Of a stretch of DNA of 64,000 nt, positions 1 through 8,197 are shown in pieces. The number at the start of each line of letters is the position of its first letter. Position 1 is the stretch's first letter. The notes beneath the pieces were generated by a model. That model was not told the origin of the DNA. It saw only the letters and a program-made list of their open reading frames with translations, and did not search any database. The DNA comes from Melghirimyces profundicolus. GTDB taxonomy: Bacteria > Bacillota > Bacilli > Thermoactinomycetales > DSM-45169. Where the stretch lies: NCBI RefSeq assembly GCF_003054245.1, contig NZ_QBKR01000009.1, positions 1 through 64,000 on the forward strand. Direction: 5' to 3'. The position numbers were made by a program, and so were the translations under genes.

Positions 1-387
1 GCTTGGCGCTGGTGGTTGCAGCGGGTTCAGCGAATGGTGATCTTGGTCCTCACCTGTTCTTCCGACTTTCTTCGACAACTTTTTGCGACTTAGCTATAAA
101 TCTCAAAGCAGTACTAGGGAGGAGCGAGCAGGAGAAGAGTCAGGAAACAAACGGACAGAAGTGAAGCGGGCATCTGCGCTCAGCGTGGAGAGGTGCCGGG
201 TGTTGGGAACCTATTGGATGATCATCCAATTTTCTGTTTCCAGGTCCGGTGACCATTACTTCAGCCCTTCCGTGGCAGGCCCTGGGGAATAAAATAAACT
301 ATCAAATCTATGTGGGATTGGTACCTAATCGACTCTCCATTTCTGGTAATAAGGTTCATGATTATGCCGGAAACCGGATGAAGAGAG
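1..387. other. Left-edge stretch without an assignable gene
   Basis: No recognisable gene was found here. A reading frame is open on the plus strand from position 3 to a TGA at about 164, so it could be the tail of a gene that begins left of the window, but its translation matches no family I know. A second plus-strand frame (83-292) is serine- and arginine-rich and looks non-coding. The bases after 290 are AT-rich and probably hold the promoter of the ATP-grasp gene that follows. Confidence 0.4.
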
Positions 388-423
388 ATGAAGGAAAAAA
401 TTGATTCGCTGAAAGGTGATCAA

Positions 424-1173
424 ATGTCGATTAAAAAGCACCATGTGAAAAGCAAACTCGCCGTCGTTTACCAACTCATTCACACTCCTGGGGTTGCCGA
501 CTATATTCCTGAAACGGAACTGCTTAACAAAAGTTCGTTGCAACGAATGATACAGAAATATGAGAAGGTCTACCTCAAACCGGACAGAGGAAGAAAATCC
601 AAGGGAGTGATAAGAGTTGAAAGGTTAAAAGGCAACCGGTTTAAAATAAGGTACGGATCCCTCCAGAAATATGCAGATAAGAAGGATATATGGAAAAAAA
701 CAGATCGTTTGACAAAAGGAAAAAGATACATCGTTCAACAAGCCATTGAAAGTGTGACAAAGGATCGGCGGCACTTTGATCTTCGTTGCCATTTAGTGAG
801 AATTCAAGGTCAATGGAAGGTTGGGGGGATCTGTGGAAGGTTGGGGGAACCGGGAAGTATTGTGACCACTTATCATTCCGGGGGTACCCCGACTCCCCTG
901 AACACTCTCCTCACCCGACACTTGAATTATTCCGGCAGAAAGAAAGAGAATATGATCCGGCGATTGAAGGAATGTGCCATCCAAGCAGTCCACCATGTGA
1001 GCAAAATGTATCCGAATCTCAAAGAGTTCGCCGTGGACATGGGAATCGACCCCAAGAGGAGAATATGGATTTACGAGGTAAACATTGAACCGCTGATTCG
1101 GGCAAATTTTAAAAAGTTACCCGATAAAACGGTATATCGAAAAATTAAAAAGGTGAGAAAAATCGCCAGGTAA
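424..1173 (+). CDS. YheC/YheD-family ATP-grasp protein (paralogue 1)
   Basis: This 249-aa protein belongs to the YheC/YheD ATP-grasp family, known in Bacillus as spore-coat-associated proteins of unknown reaction. ATP-grasp enzymes normally join a carboxylate to an amine or thiol using ATP. Visible landmarks are VYLKPDRGRKSKG (nucleotide-binding lysine region), RYIVQQAIE, the FDLRCHLVR strand, and the C-terminal MGIDPKRRIWIYEVNIEP, which carries the D and E/N metal ligands of the fold. I chose ATG 424 because AAAGGTGAT lies just before it; an ATG at 388 has no comparable site. It is convergent with paralogue 2 and sits at the edge of the phosphonate operon. The substrate is unknown. Confidence 0.8.
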   Translation: MSIKKHHVKSKLAVVYQLIHTPGVADYIPETELLNKSSLQRMIQKYEKVYLKPDRGRKSKGVIRVERLKGNRFKIRYGSLQKYADKKDIWKKTDRLTKGKRYIVQQAIESVTKDRRHFDLRCHLVRIQGQWKVGGICGRLGEPGSIVTTYHSGGTPTPLNTLLTRHLNYSGRKKENMIRRLKECAIQAVHHVSKMYPNLKEFAVDMGIDPKRRIWIYEVNIEPLIRANFKKLPDKTVYRKIKKVRKIAR

Positions 1174-1178
1174 AAAAT

Positions 1179-1222
1179 TTTACGATGAATCGTAAATAAC
1201 TTTAAATCCCGATATGGGATTT
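1179..1222 (+). terminator. Inverted repeat and terminator after ATP-grasp paralogue 1
   Basis: Two structures follow the stop codon. TTTACGAT (1179-1186) and ATCGTAAA (1189-1196) form a perfect inverted repeat. AAATCCC (1204-1210) pairs with GGGATTT (1216-1222) and is followed by a T-rich run, as in a rho-independent terminator. Confidence 0.6.
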
Positions 1223-1265
1223 TTATTTTTCCAGGTAGTCTGAGCAAGTTGCTGTCAATAACTAA

Positions 1266-1307
1266 ACCAACCCAGCGGCCAAAATAACTTTGGTTCGCTG
1301 GGTTGGT
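1266..1307. other. Long perfect hairpin between convergent ATP-grasp genes
   Basis: ACCAACCCAGCG (1266-1277) is the exact reverse complement of 1296-1307, with CCAAA/TTTGG pairing inside the loop. It lies between two converging genes. It may act as a bidirectional terminator although it lacks a clear T run. Confidence 0.5.
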
Positions 1308-1402
1308 GCAATCTTGGAGGGGGTTTTTGCATTGGTTTGTGGATTATTCGCGAATCCTTTCCTTTTAGGTTCCATTTAACCCGGTATTCAAGCACTCCGG
1401 CA

Positions 1403-2146
1403 TCAACCCTTTTTATATCTCATAATTCGACGGTACATCGTTTGGTCTTTCAGTTTGCGGAAGTGGGATGTCATGGGGAGTCGATTCGCTTCGATGATCC
1501 AGATATGTCCGTTCGGATCCACCCCCATATCCATTCCGAACATGCGATGGTCAGGGTATCGGTCGGTCAATCTCTGGGCAGAGAGCAAAGCAACCCTTTT
1601 AATTTCGGACAGGATGCTTTTTTCGGAAAGATGTTTCAGAGAAGATTTTTGGATCGCGGATTCAACTGTCAGCAGGGTCCCTTTGCTCCTTTCATTGTTG
1701 GTGACAATGTACCCTTTTCCGGCCACTTTAGCCACTTTTCCCGTCACTTTCCATGAATCGGAGCTCTTTTTTCGTTGAACCATCACCCGTATATCAAACG
1801 GGCGGTTGCGTATTTCCGCAAGTTGAACCCGTTGCTGGACCATATACTTCCCGGACCCGATCAACTTTTTGATATACCGGTACATTCTGCTGAACCCCCG
1901 CTTCGTTTTCTTCTTTTTATCGATGTGGATTTCATAGCGTTTGTTTTCTAACCTTGATACCAGGATCACACCAGATCCTCGGCTCCCGATCTCAGGTTTC
2001 AGAATCACCTGTCCGTACTTTTTCATCATTTTTCGCAACGCTTTTGAGGTAAGAAGCTTTGTTTTCGGCAGATGGGGTGCCAACCGGTCATCCTCCGCCA
2101 TAAATGTGTATCTCAACCATTTGCTTAGTCGAAGGCTCCGTTTCAC
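1403..2146 (-). CDS. YheC/YheD-family ATP-grasp ligase, last gene of the phosphonate operon (paralogue 2)
   Basis: This 247-aa ATP-grasp protein starts with GTG at 2146, directly after the phnW stop codon, with AAGGGGG as ribosome site. It is therefore almost certainly translated with the phosphonate genes. Landmarks are VILKPEIGSRGSG, KYMVQQRVQLAEIRNRPFD, the IRVMVQ strand, and MFGMDMGVDPNGHIWIIEANRLP, in which D and E/N are the expected Mg-ATP ligands. Family knowledge says only that YheC/YheD proteins associate with spore coats. I infer from the operon that it may use 2-aminoethylphosphonate or a derivative as the amine acceptor in an ATP-dependent ligation. That chemistry is not shown by the sequence. 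Confidence 0.8.
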   Translation of the reverse strand: MKRSLRLSKWLRYTFMAEDDRLAPHLPKTKLLTSKALRKMMKKYGQVILKPEIGSRGSGVILVSRLENKRYEIHIDKKKKTKRGFSRMYRYIKKLIGSGKYMVQQRVQLAEIRNRPFDIRVMVQRKKSSDSWKVTGKVAKVAGKGYIVTNNERSKGTLLTVESAIQKSSLKHLSEKSILSEIKRVALLSAQRLTDRYPDHRMFGMDMGVDPNGHIWIIEANRLPMTSHFRKLKDQTMYRRIMRYKKG

Positions 2147-3271
2147 TCACTGTCCCCCTTTCGGAACATAACCGATGACTTTTAGGTAACTTTCCAAAAG
2201 GTTTAGAAATCGATCGATATCTTTGGGGGTGATATCGCCGATATTGGCGATTCTGAATGTTTTCGACTTCTCGAGTTTACCGGGATAAATCGTGAAGTTC
2301 CGGTCGTAAAAATAATCGTGCATTTCCGTGAAACTGTATCCGGCGCAATCCGGTTCAAGGATGGCTGTGATGAGTTTGGAATGATGTTGCTCCGGGACGA
2401 GACAGTCCAATCCAAGCCGGACAATCCCGTTTGTCAACGTTTCCCACGATTCAGCGTACCGTTGGTATCTCCCTTGGACTCCCTCTTGTTTCACCTCCAC
2501 AATCGCTTGTTGGAGGGCGTACAGAGTTTGAACGGGCGGGGTGAAACGCATTTGACGGGTTTCCAAGAAAAACTGATATTGAGCATGCAGATTCAGGTAG
2601 TAATTTCGCCCTTTCTTGTTCTTCAAGTCATTCAATTTGCCAAGGTCAGCGATCACGAAGGAAATCCCCGCCATCCCTTGAAGGTTTTTGTTGGAACTTG
2701 CAGCCAGAAAACTGATATTCATCGCCTTCATTTGGATCGGGATCGCCGCGAATGAACTCATGGCATCCACAATCAGATCCATCCGGTATTTCCTGCATAA
2801 TCGTCCGATCGACCCGATATCGTTTAACAGACCGGTGGTCGTCTCATGATGGACGACGGCGAGATGGGAGATCTTATGAGAGGAGGTTTGGATCCGTTTT
2901 TCCAAGGCGTGCAAGTCGATGGAGTCATCGGGAGGGCTGTTGAATTCGATGAAATTTAATCCATAGGCTTCCGCAATTTCGCACATCCGTTTACCGTACG
3001 CACCATTGTTGATAATGAGCAAGTAATCCTCATCCACCACGGAACTCAACATGGATTCGACCGCCGCCGTACCCGATCCGCCGAACAATACGGTGGCATA
3101 TTCTTGCGGATCGGCCACCAAACGGGTCAGTTCCGTGGACACGTTTTCCATCAGGCGACCAAACTCCGGTTCCCGCGGGCAGATATCGGGTACCACTTGC
3201 GAGTATTTAACGGTGTCTGTCGTGGTAGCGGGACCGGGAGTGAGCAGAATGTTTCTCTTGACCGTCCGCAT
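2147..3271 (-). CDS. phnW: 2-aminoethylphosphonate:pyruvate aminotransferase
   Basis: This 374-aa class V aminotransferase interconverts phosphonoacetaldehyde plus alanine and 2-aminoethylphosphonate plus pyruvate. The opening NILLTPGPATTT, the GGSGTAAVES segment, the aspartate in VDAMSSF and the PLP lysine in SSNKNLQG are typical of PhnW, and the length fits. PhnW can work in degradation or synthesis. Here it lies 15 bases after phosphonopyruvate decarboxylase and in one operon with PEP mutase, and no phosphonatase (phnX) is visible, so the biosynthetic direction is inferred. Its stop codon abuts the start of the ATP-grasp gene. Confidence 0.92.
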   Translation of the reverse strand: MRTVKRNILLTPGPATTTDTVKYSQVVPDICPREPEFGRLMENVSTELTRLVADPQEYATVLFGGSGTAAVESMLSSVVDEDYLLIINNGAYGKRMCEIAEAYGLNFIEFNSPPDDSIDLHALEKRIQTSSHKISHLAVVHHETTTGLLNDIGSIGRLCRKYRMDLIVDAMSSFAAIPIQMKAMNISFLAASSNKNLQGMAGISFVIADLGKLNDLKNKKGRNYYLNLHAQYQFFLETRQMRFTPPVQTLYALQQAIVEVKQEGVQGRYQRYAESWETLTNGIVRLGLDCLVPEQHHSKLITAILEPDCAGYSFTEMHDYFYDRNFTIYPGKLEKSKTFRIANIGDITPKDIDRFLNLLESYLKVIGYVPKGGQ

Positions 3272-3286
3272 ATGATTTTCCCTCCG

Positions 3287-4435
3287 TTAATCAAGGGAGT
3301 GATTGTTAATAAATGTCTTTAGCCGCTCTTTCACTTCATAGGGTTTGATTTTGGGGCGGCCCAGTTGTTTCCGGGATCCTTTGGAAATTTTCATATATAG
3401 AAAAGTCAATCCGCCGCTTTGCCTCCATTCGCGCAAGGCGGCTTGCAACTCTTTCAGGCTGTGGATGTAAATCGATTTTGTGTAACCACAGGAAGCGGCG
3501 ATTTCCACGAAATCGGTATGATGAGAGACCGTGCTTTGCCCTCCCGTCGAATCGTGGGCATGATTATCGAGCAGGATGTGGAGCATGTTTCGTGGGCTGT
3601 AATAACCGTTGGTGGCCAAACTCCCCATGCGCATGAGCAGAGAGCCATCCCCGTCGATCACAGTGATTTTCAGATCCTTCCTGGTCAGTGCCATGCCGAG
3701 TCCGAGAGAACTGGAACATCCCATGGAACCGACCATGTACAGATGGTTTGGGGCATCCTCGATTTCATATAATTCCCGGCCTGTTTTTCCGGTTGTGGCA
3801 ATCAGGACGGTGTTGCTCTTTTTCCATGCGCTGATGACGGGGAGTGCTTCATGCCGGCAGGGTATTTGATCCTTGAACCCTGCGTTTTTTTTCTTTTTGA
3901 TACGGTTTCGTTGAAGGGGAGGCGTTTGTTTTTTCAGGGGTTCATCGGCAAACGTCCCTTTCTTCACGACAAAAAAGAAAGGACGGTTGCCGGCAATCCA
4001 TTGATTGGCCTGGGACAGTTGTTGTCGGGCTTTTTTCAGATCGCAAGACAAAAACTGCCATTTCACTTGCATTAAATCCAGCATTTGCGTGGTGATTTGC
4101 CCCATCAGTTCATGCTGCGGTTCATCAGGAGTACCTGGTTCCCCGCGGAGGGTGACAAAACCGAGAACCGGAATCCGAAACGGATAGCTCAGAGAGACCA
4201 ACGGGGAAACCGCGTTGGTCAGCCCTGAATTTTGCATCAGGACCACGGATTTTTTCCCCGCCAGCCAGGCCCCGGATGCGATTGCGACGGCGTCGCCTTC
4301 GTTTGCCGCTGCGACATATTCGCATTCGTTGATGGCGTAGTTGATCAGATTTTTGAGAAAGGAGCACGGAACCCCGCTGTAAAACGAGAACCCCAATCTT
4401 TGCAGTTCATTCCCGAATGCTTTTGTATCCAGCAT
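3287..4435 (-). CDS. aepY: Phosphonopyruvate decarboxylase
   Basis: This 382-aa thiamine-diphosphate enzyme decarboxylates phosphonopyruvate to phosphonoacetaldehyde, the step that makes PEP mutase productive. Family signatures are the N-terminal FYSGVPCSFLKNLI, the AANEGDAVAIASG segment with the catalytic glutamate region, QNSGLTNAVSPL, and the C-terminal ThDP motif IDGDGSLLMRMGSLAT followed by LDNHAHDSTGGQ. Length is normal for a single-chain Ppd. It starts 6 bases after the PEP mutase stop codon and is followed by phnW after 15 bases, so the three enzymes form one transcription unit. The product enters PhnW directly. Confidence 0.92.
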   Translation of the reverse strand: MLDTKAFGNELQRLGFSFYSGVPCSFLKNLINYAINECEYVAAANEGDAVAIASGAWLAGKKSVVLMQNSGLTNAVSPLVSLSYPFRIPVLGFVTLRGEPGTPDEPQHELMGQITTQMLDLMQVKWQFLSCDLKKARQQLSQANQWIAGNRPFFFVVKKGTFADEPLKKQTPPLQRNRIKKKKNAGFKDQIPCRHEALPVISAWKKSNTVLIATTGKTGRELYEIEDAPNHLYMVGSMGCSSSLGLGMALTRKDLKITVIDGDGSLLMRMGSLATNGYYSPRNMLHILLDNHAHDSTGGQSTVSHHTDFVEIAASCGYTKSIYIHSLKELQAALREWRQSGGLTFLYMKISKGSRKQLGRPKIKPYEVKERLKTFINNHSLD

Positions 4436-4441
4436 CGACTG

Positions 4442-5329
4442 TCACTCCACTTTCTTTTTGGCCGGAAAGTATTTCTTTTCCGCGGCCATCAGCTCTTCCG
4501 CTCGTTGCAGGCGGAAGATTTCCTCGACGGTTGCCACGTTGCTCTCCACATTTATCAGGCTTTTCTCCCGATGGAGTTGTCTCGCTGTTTTTTGCATCGC
4601 ATCGATGGACGCTCTCATATTGTGGTTGGCCCAAATGATGAGGTTGATCCCCAATTCCTTAAACCGGGCCGTGGGAGTGGAATAATATTTGGTGGGCACA
4701 ATGACCACCGGGTGCCTTCCGTTCCATTCTTTCATAAATGCCTCGATTTCCTTGATGTCCGACCGTTTGCTGTGGATCAGGACAGCGTCCGCACCCGCTT
4801 GCCGATATGCTTCCGCCCTTCGCAGCGCTTCCTTCAAACCCCAGCCCGCAATAAAAGCCTCCACCCTCGTGACGACAATGAAGTCTTCATCCTGTTGCGT
4901 GTCTTTCATCGCTTTGATTTTGCCGCAAAACTCCTCTACATCGGCAAGGGGTTGGGCTTTACTGTTAATAAAGGAGTTGGTTTTTGGAAACAGCTTATCT
5001 TCTATGCAAACGCCCGCTATATTTCGCTGCTCCAGTTTTTGGACCAGCCGCCTTGCGTTATTGAAATTCCCGTATCCCGTATCACCATCCAGCAAGATCG
5101 GAATGGATGTGGCGTCACTCATAAACTCCAAAACATCCAATACTTGGGTCCAGGAAGCTTCGTTGTTATCCCGGACACCCAGGCTTGCGGAGATGGTGAA
5201 TCCGCTTGCCCAGATTCCTTTAAAACCGGCTTCCTCCACGATTTTTGCGGACATTCCGTTATGAGCTTCCATGATAAAATCCAGGTTCTTCGAGTAAATG
5301 GTCTCTTTTAATGTGGTTGTTTTTTTCAT
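4442..5329 (-). CDS. aepX: Phosphoenolpyruvate mutase
   Basis: This 295-aa isocitrate-lyase-superfamily enzyme rearranges PEP to phosphonopyruvate, creating the C-P bond. The diagnostic PepM motif appears as [11 protein letters not shown], and [13 protein letters not shown] carries the Mg-binding aspartates. I place the start at 5329 (MKKTTT) because AAAGGAGA precedes it by five bases; the frame stays open to 5365 without a ribosome site. It is the first gene of a four-gene operon: mutase, decarboxylase, aminotransferase, ATP-grasp. Some bacteria make 2-aminoethylphosphonate for lipids or polysaccharides, while others make phosphonate antibiotics. No antibiotic-type tailoring gene is seen here. 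Confidence 0.95.
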   Translation of the reverse strand: MKKTTTLKETIYSKNLDFIMEAHNGMSAKIVEEAGFKGIWASGFTISASLGVRDNNEASWTQVLDVLEFMSDATSIPILLDGDTGYGNFNNARRLVQKLEQRNIAGVCIEDKLFPKTNSFINSKAQPLADVEEFCGKIKAMKDTQQDEDFIVVTRVEAFIAGWGLKEALRRAEAYRQAGADAVLIHSKRSDIKEIEAFMKEWNGRHPVVIVPTKYYSTPTARFKELGINLIIWANHNMRASIDAMQKTARQLHREKSLINVESNVATVEEIFRLQRAEELMAAEKKYFPAKKKVE

Positions 5330-5701
5330 TGAATTCTCCTTTTCAGCAGAATCGTATTTAGTCATATAAAATATTTAGAGTAGAGATGAAATGAACCGGC
5401 TGGTATCTACTTGGATCTACCCAATTTACAAAACAAGACAGCGTTTATTGCCCTTGGGTTGATTGAATGGATCAGAACCCTCTGATGTGGGAAAGAACCG
5501 GCACGGGCCGTCCGTTGTTTCAATATTCGGAAACTGAGGATTGCAGTAAAAACACGCTTTCTTAAAGGAGTGCAGCAGATCCGCAGAGATGATGTCATCT
5601 GCGGATTATTTTCATGTACAGTATTTAAACAACCCGTTGTCAACGGATGTCCAGGCAATGAATAAGAGAGAAGCATAGGGTATACCAACGTCACAGGAAG
5701 G
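5330..5701. other. Divergent intergenic region of the phosphonate operon
   Basis: This 372-base gap separates the phosphonate operon (leftward) from ATP-grasp paralogue 3 (rightward). It holds an inverted repeat, ATCCGCAGA (5579-5587) against TCTGCGGAT (5598-5606), whose inner bases also pair. Near 5674-5682 lies CATAGGGTA, an exact match to the sigmaK -10 pattern CATANNNTA, although the matching -35 (GC in place of AC at 17 bases) is poor. No coding frame is convincing. Confidence 0.45.
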
Positions 5702-7072
5702 ATGGGATCTCAGTCTATGGGGAAATATTCGGTGTACCCGATAAGAGTTGGATTATTGAAGGGCCTCCGGAGACAAACCGTTTCCGTGTCTTACAAAATA
5801 TTCCTACGGTTGAATTCACCCTCAAAGATAAGGCTGAAAGTGGGTCAGTGGGAAACAGCCGTTGATCTGATTCAGCACTCATCGGACGAAAGAATTCTTT
5901 TGTCCGATGATCTTCTGTCAAAAAGCGGTTTGTTCGACGGGACGGAATGTCACGTAAAGGCAGGGGGTAAATACCTGCAATTGGGGCCCTTGATTGGTGT
6001 GTTCACCCGACGGCACTACATCCGAAGGCTGAATCGACAGAACGCCACCTTTCGTACCTCGGAGATGTTGAAGGCGAGCTCTGAAGCGGGGACAGTCATT
6101 TACCATTTCAGTGTTCGGGACCTGAAGCTGAAGGATAAAACTGTGAAGGGGACCGTTTTCAACCCATTAACCCAAAAATGGAAAAAAAGAATATTCCCCT
6201 TACCGGATGTCCTTTATGACCGATCCAGTGGGAGGGCTTACCGGAAATATAAGCGACATGTCTGGGCCAGAAAGAAAATGGATGAGATGAACATTGCCAA
6301 GATGAATGCTGTTCATTATTTTGATAAATGGGAGTTATTCCGCCAATTGGGTCAATACAGAAATGTGAGCAAATATCTTCCGGAAACCCGGGTATACCAA
6401 CCTTCCAGGCTGAAGAACATGCTGCTGAGAAATCCCGTGATTTACTTGAAAGCAACGATAGGCGGCATGGGGACCCGGATTATGCGCATAGAGAAAGAAG
6501 GCGGTGGTTATCGATACAGTGTATACAGAAGAAAACTGGAGAGCAATCGTCTATCCTCCGTTCAGAGAGTGAACCGAAGAGTAAACAGTTTCTTCGGTCC
6601 TGATCGAATTATTATGCAGCAGGGCATCCAATTGGTAAAAGCAAATAATGGAAACGTGGATATGCGCGCGACGGTACAAAGGAACGGAAAAGGGGAATTG
6701 GAGATCAACTCCATAGCGGTGCGAATGGGAAAAGAAGGATCTCCGATCACCAGTTCACGGACGGGGTCCAACATTGTACGTTTGGATGAGTTTATGAAAG
6801 CATCCGGATATTCGAATGAATTGAAAGAGAGGATCCATAAATTTCTGATCAGGGTCTATCGCAGGATTGAAGATGTATACGGACCGTTTGGAGAAATGGG
6901 AATCGATTTTGGTTTGGATGTATCGGGGAACATCCGCTTCATTGAATCCAATTCCAAACCAGCCAAAGATTCGCTTTATAAAGCCTTTGACAGGAAAACC
7001 ATCGACCTCGCATTCCGAAATCCGATGGAATATGCCAAGTACCTTTCGGGTTTCCGTTCCGAACTGCCGTAG
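5702..7072 (+). CDS. YheC/YheD-family ATP-grasp protein, long form (paralogue 3)
   Basis: At 456 aa this is the only long YheC/YheD protein here. An N-terminal domain of about 190 residues precedes the ATP-grasp part, as in full-length Bacillus YheC/YheD. Landmarks are VIYLKATIGGMGTRI (about residue 245), IIMQQGIQLVKANNGNVDMR, and MGIDFGLDVSGNIRFIESNSKP with the metal-binding D and E/N. The start is uncertain: ATG 5702 sits too close to AGGAAGG, ATG 5717 is 14 bases away, and GTG 5732 has GGGGAAA in front. It is divergent from the phosphonate operon and probably acts at the spore coat. Confidence 0.8.
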   Translation: MGSQSMGKYSVYPIRVGLLKGLRRQTVSVSYKIFLRLNSPSKIRLKVGQWETAVDLIQHSSDERILLSDDLLSKSGLFDGTECHVKAGGKYLQLGPLIGVFTRRHYIRRLNRQNATFRTSEMLKASSEAGTVIYHFSVRDLKLKDKTVKGTVFNPLTQKWKKRIFPLPDVLYDRSSGRAYRKYKRHVWARKKMDEMNIAKMNAVHYFDKWELFRQLGQYRNVSKYLPETRVYQPSRLKNMLLRNPVIYLKATIGGMGTRIMRIEKEGGGYRYSVYRRKLESNRLSSVQRVNRRVNSFFGPDRIIMQQGIQLVKANNGNVDMRATVQRNGKGELEINSIAVRMGKEGSPITSSRTGSNIVRLDEFMKASGYSNELKERIHKFLIRVYRRIEDVYGPFGEMGIDFGLDVSGNIRFIESNSKPAKDSLYKAFDRKTIDLAFRNPMEYAKYLSGFRSELP

Positions 7073-7195
7073 ACCGTTTATTGCCGTCAGGGGAATAACT
7101 CCCGGATTCGATCTGGGAGTTATTGGCCCATGATTCTGATTTTAATGGAAACAATGATCCTGTGAAGGGAAGACCGGTCCTTTTTGATGCTTGAT

Positions 7196-7948
7196 TTAAC
7201 CGTATTTTTTTTTGATATAGCGGTGGGTTTTAAGTGCCCGTCTATACATTTTTCGCTTGCCTAATTCCCTGAACATTTTTCGGAACATCGGGGAGGAATT
7301 CATCTCGATAAACCAGATATGACCTTGCTGATCCACCGCCATATCCAACCCGATGATCCGTAGATTAAAGTGGGTACCGAAGATTTCGGATATTTTGTGA
7401 CACAGATCCGTTAACTCCTTCAGAGCCTCAGGCATCTTTATGGAAGGGTGGGAGTTCAATGCCTTCTCCAACGGAAAAGGCTTGGCTCCCCGGATATGAT
7501 TTGTAACGATCCGGTCCTTTCTCCCCACCCGGGCCAACCAACCTGAAATTTGCCATTCATCTTCCGGTTTGTGCATCAGAATACGGATATCATAAGGGTT
7601 TCCATTCAGAGTAGCCAGGTTCAGTCCTTGTTGGACAATATATTTGCGGGGTTGATCCATCCTTTGAACCAATGTTTTATAAAGCATGGAATGCGGTACT
7701 TGTTCGATTTGATCATTGCTGCTTGATTGAATCATGCACGTGCCGTCTTTTGCCGAGACCCGGTAAATCCCGTTTCCCCGGTGGTTGGAATTGGGTTTTA
7801 AATAAAGTGTTACGTGATGATCGATCATTTGTTGCAATGTTTTTTTTGAAAACCAGACGGTTTCGGGAACATGAGGTTCCAGATCAGGGTTTTCGACGAG
7901 GAGATCATGATATTTCATCTTATCGGAAACATATCGTTGAACCGCCAA
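7196..7948 (-). CDS. YheC/YheD-family ATP-grasp protein (paralogue 4)
   Basis: This 250-aa protein has the short YheC/YheD layout. LYLKPNSNHRGNG is the nucleotide-binding segment, KYIVQQGLNLATLNGNPYD and IRILMHK form the central sheet, and IIGLDMAVDQQGHIWFIEMN holds the metal ligands. I prefer the TTG start at 7948 because GGAGG lies seven bases upstream; in-frame ATGs at 7963 and 8008 lack such a site. A sigmaK-like promoter (8061-8088) lies upstream, which would suit mother-cell expression late in sporulation. It is convergent with paralogue 3. The substrate is unknown. Confidence 0.78.
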   Translation of the reverse strand: MAVQRYVSDKMKYHDLLVENPDLEPHVPETVWFSKKTLQQMIDHHVTLYLKPNSNHRGNGIYRVSAKDGTCMIQSSSNDQIEQVPHSMLYKTLVQRMDQPRKYIVQQGLNLATLNGNPYDIRILMHKPEDEWQISGWLARVGRKDRIVTNHIRGAKPFPLEKALNSHPSIKMPEALKELTDLCHKISEIFGTHFNLRIIGLDMAVDQQGHIWFIEMNSSPMFRKMFRELGKRKMYRRALKTHRYIKKKYG

Positions 7949-8060
7949 ACAAAAAACCTCCATTCTTATAAAATATAAAGTATGGCACAGAGGAGGGGAT
8001 ATCTCCAAAAAGGGATGAAGGGCAAAAGCTGAATTCTCTCCTTTCTTGCTTTATATGATT

Positions 8061-8088
8061 TAAAGTATGAAAATAATATAAAGGTTGT
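8061..8088 (-). promoter_or_regulatory. SigmaK-like promoter before ATP-grasp paralogue 4
   Basis: On the minus strand AC (8087-8088) is followed after exactly 17 bases by CATACTTTA (8061-8069), which fits the sigmaK pattern AC-N16/17-CATANNNTA. A second CATACTTTA lies at 7976-7984 without a -35 match. This is inferred from sequence only. Confidence 0.45.
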
Positions 8089-8166
8089 TCCTCAGAACTC
8101 ATTTTTAGGTGTTTCATAGAAGGAATTTGGGCTTACGGTAATCATGGGTCTTGATCCAAAAATAAG

Positions 8167-8190
8167 AAACCCCCGCAAATCCGGGGGTTC
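8167..8190 (-). terminator. Terminator after udk
   Basis: AACCCCC and GGGGGTT form a stem with a short AT-rich loop just beyond the udk stop codon. On the minus strand it is followed by a T-rich run. Confidence 0.75.
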
Positions 8191-8197
8191 TTCTGAA

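Noticed and set aside
1179-1196. TTTACGAT-ATCGTAAA as a second Zur box
   Set aside because: The half-sites are in the wrong order and spacing for the 9-1-9 Zur operator seen at 54024-54042.
2147-5329. The phosphonate genes as a phosphonate-antibiotic cluster
   Set aside because: No tailoring enzyme, resistance gene or exporter accompanies them; only the three AEP steps and ATP-grasp genes are present.
5579-5606. The ATCCGCAGA inverted repeat as a rho-independent terminator
   Set aside because: It lies between divergent starts with no gene ending nearby and no clean T run. An operator role is equally possible, so I listed it only as part of the intergenic region.
5407-5694. A 95-codon minus-strand frame upstream of the PEP mutase
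   Set aside because: The composition is random, there is no ribosome site, and it spans the inverted repeat in a promoter region.
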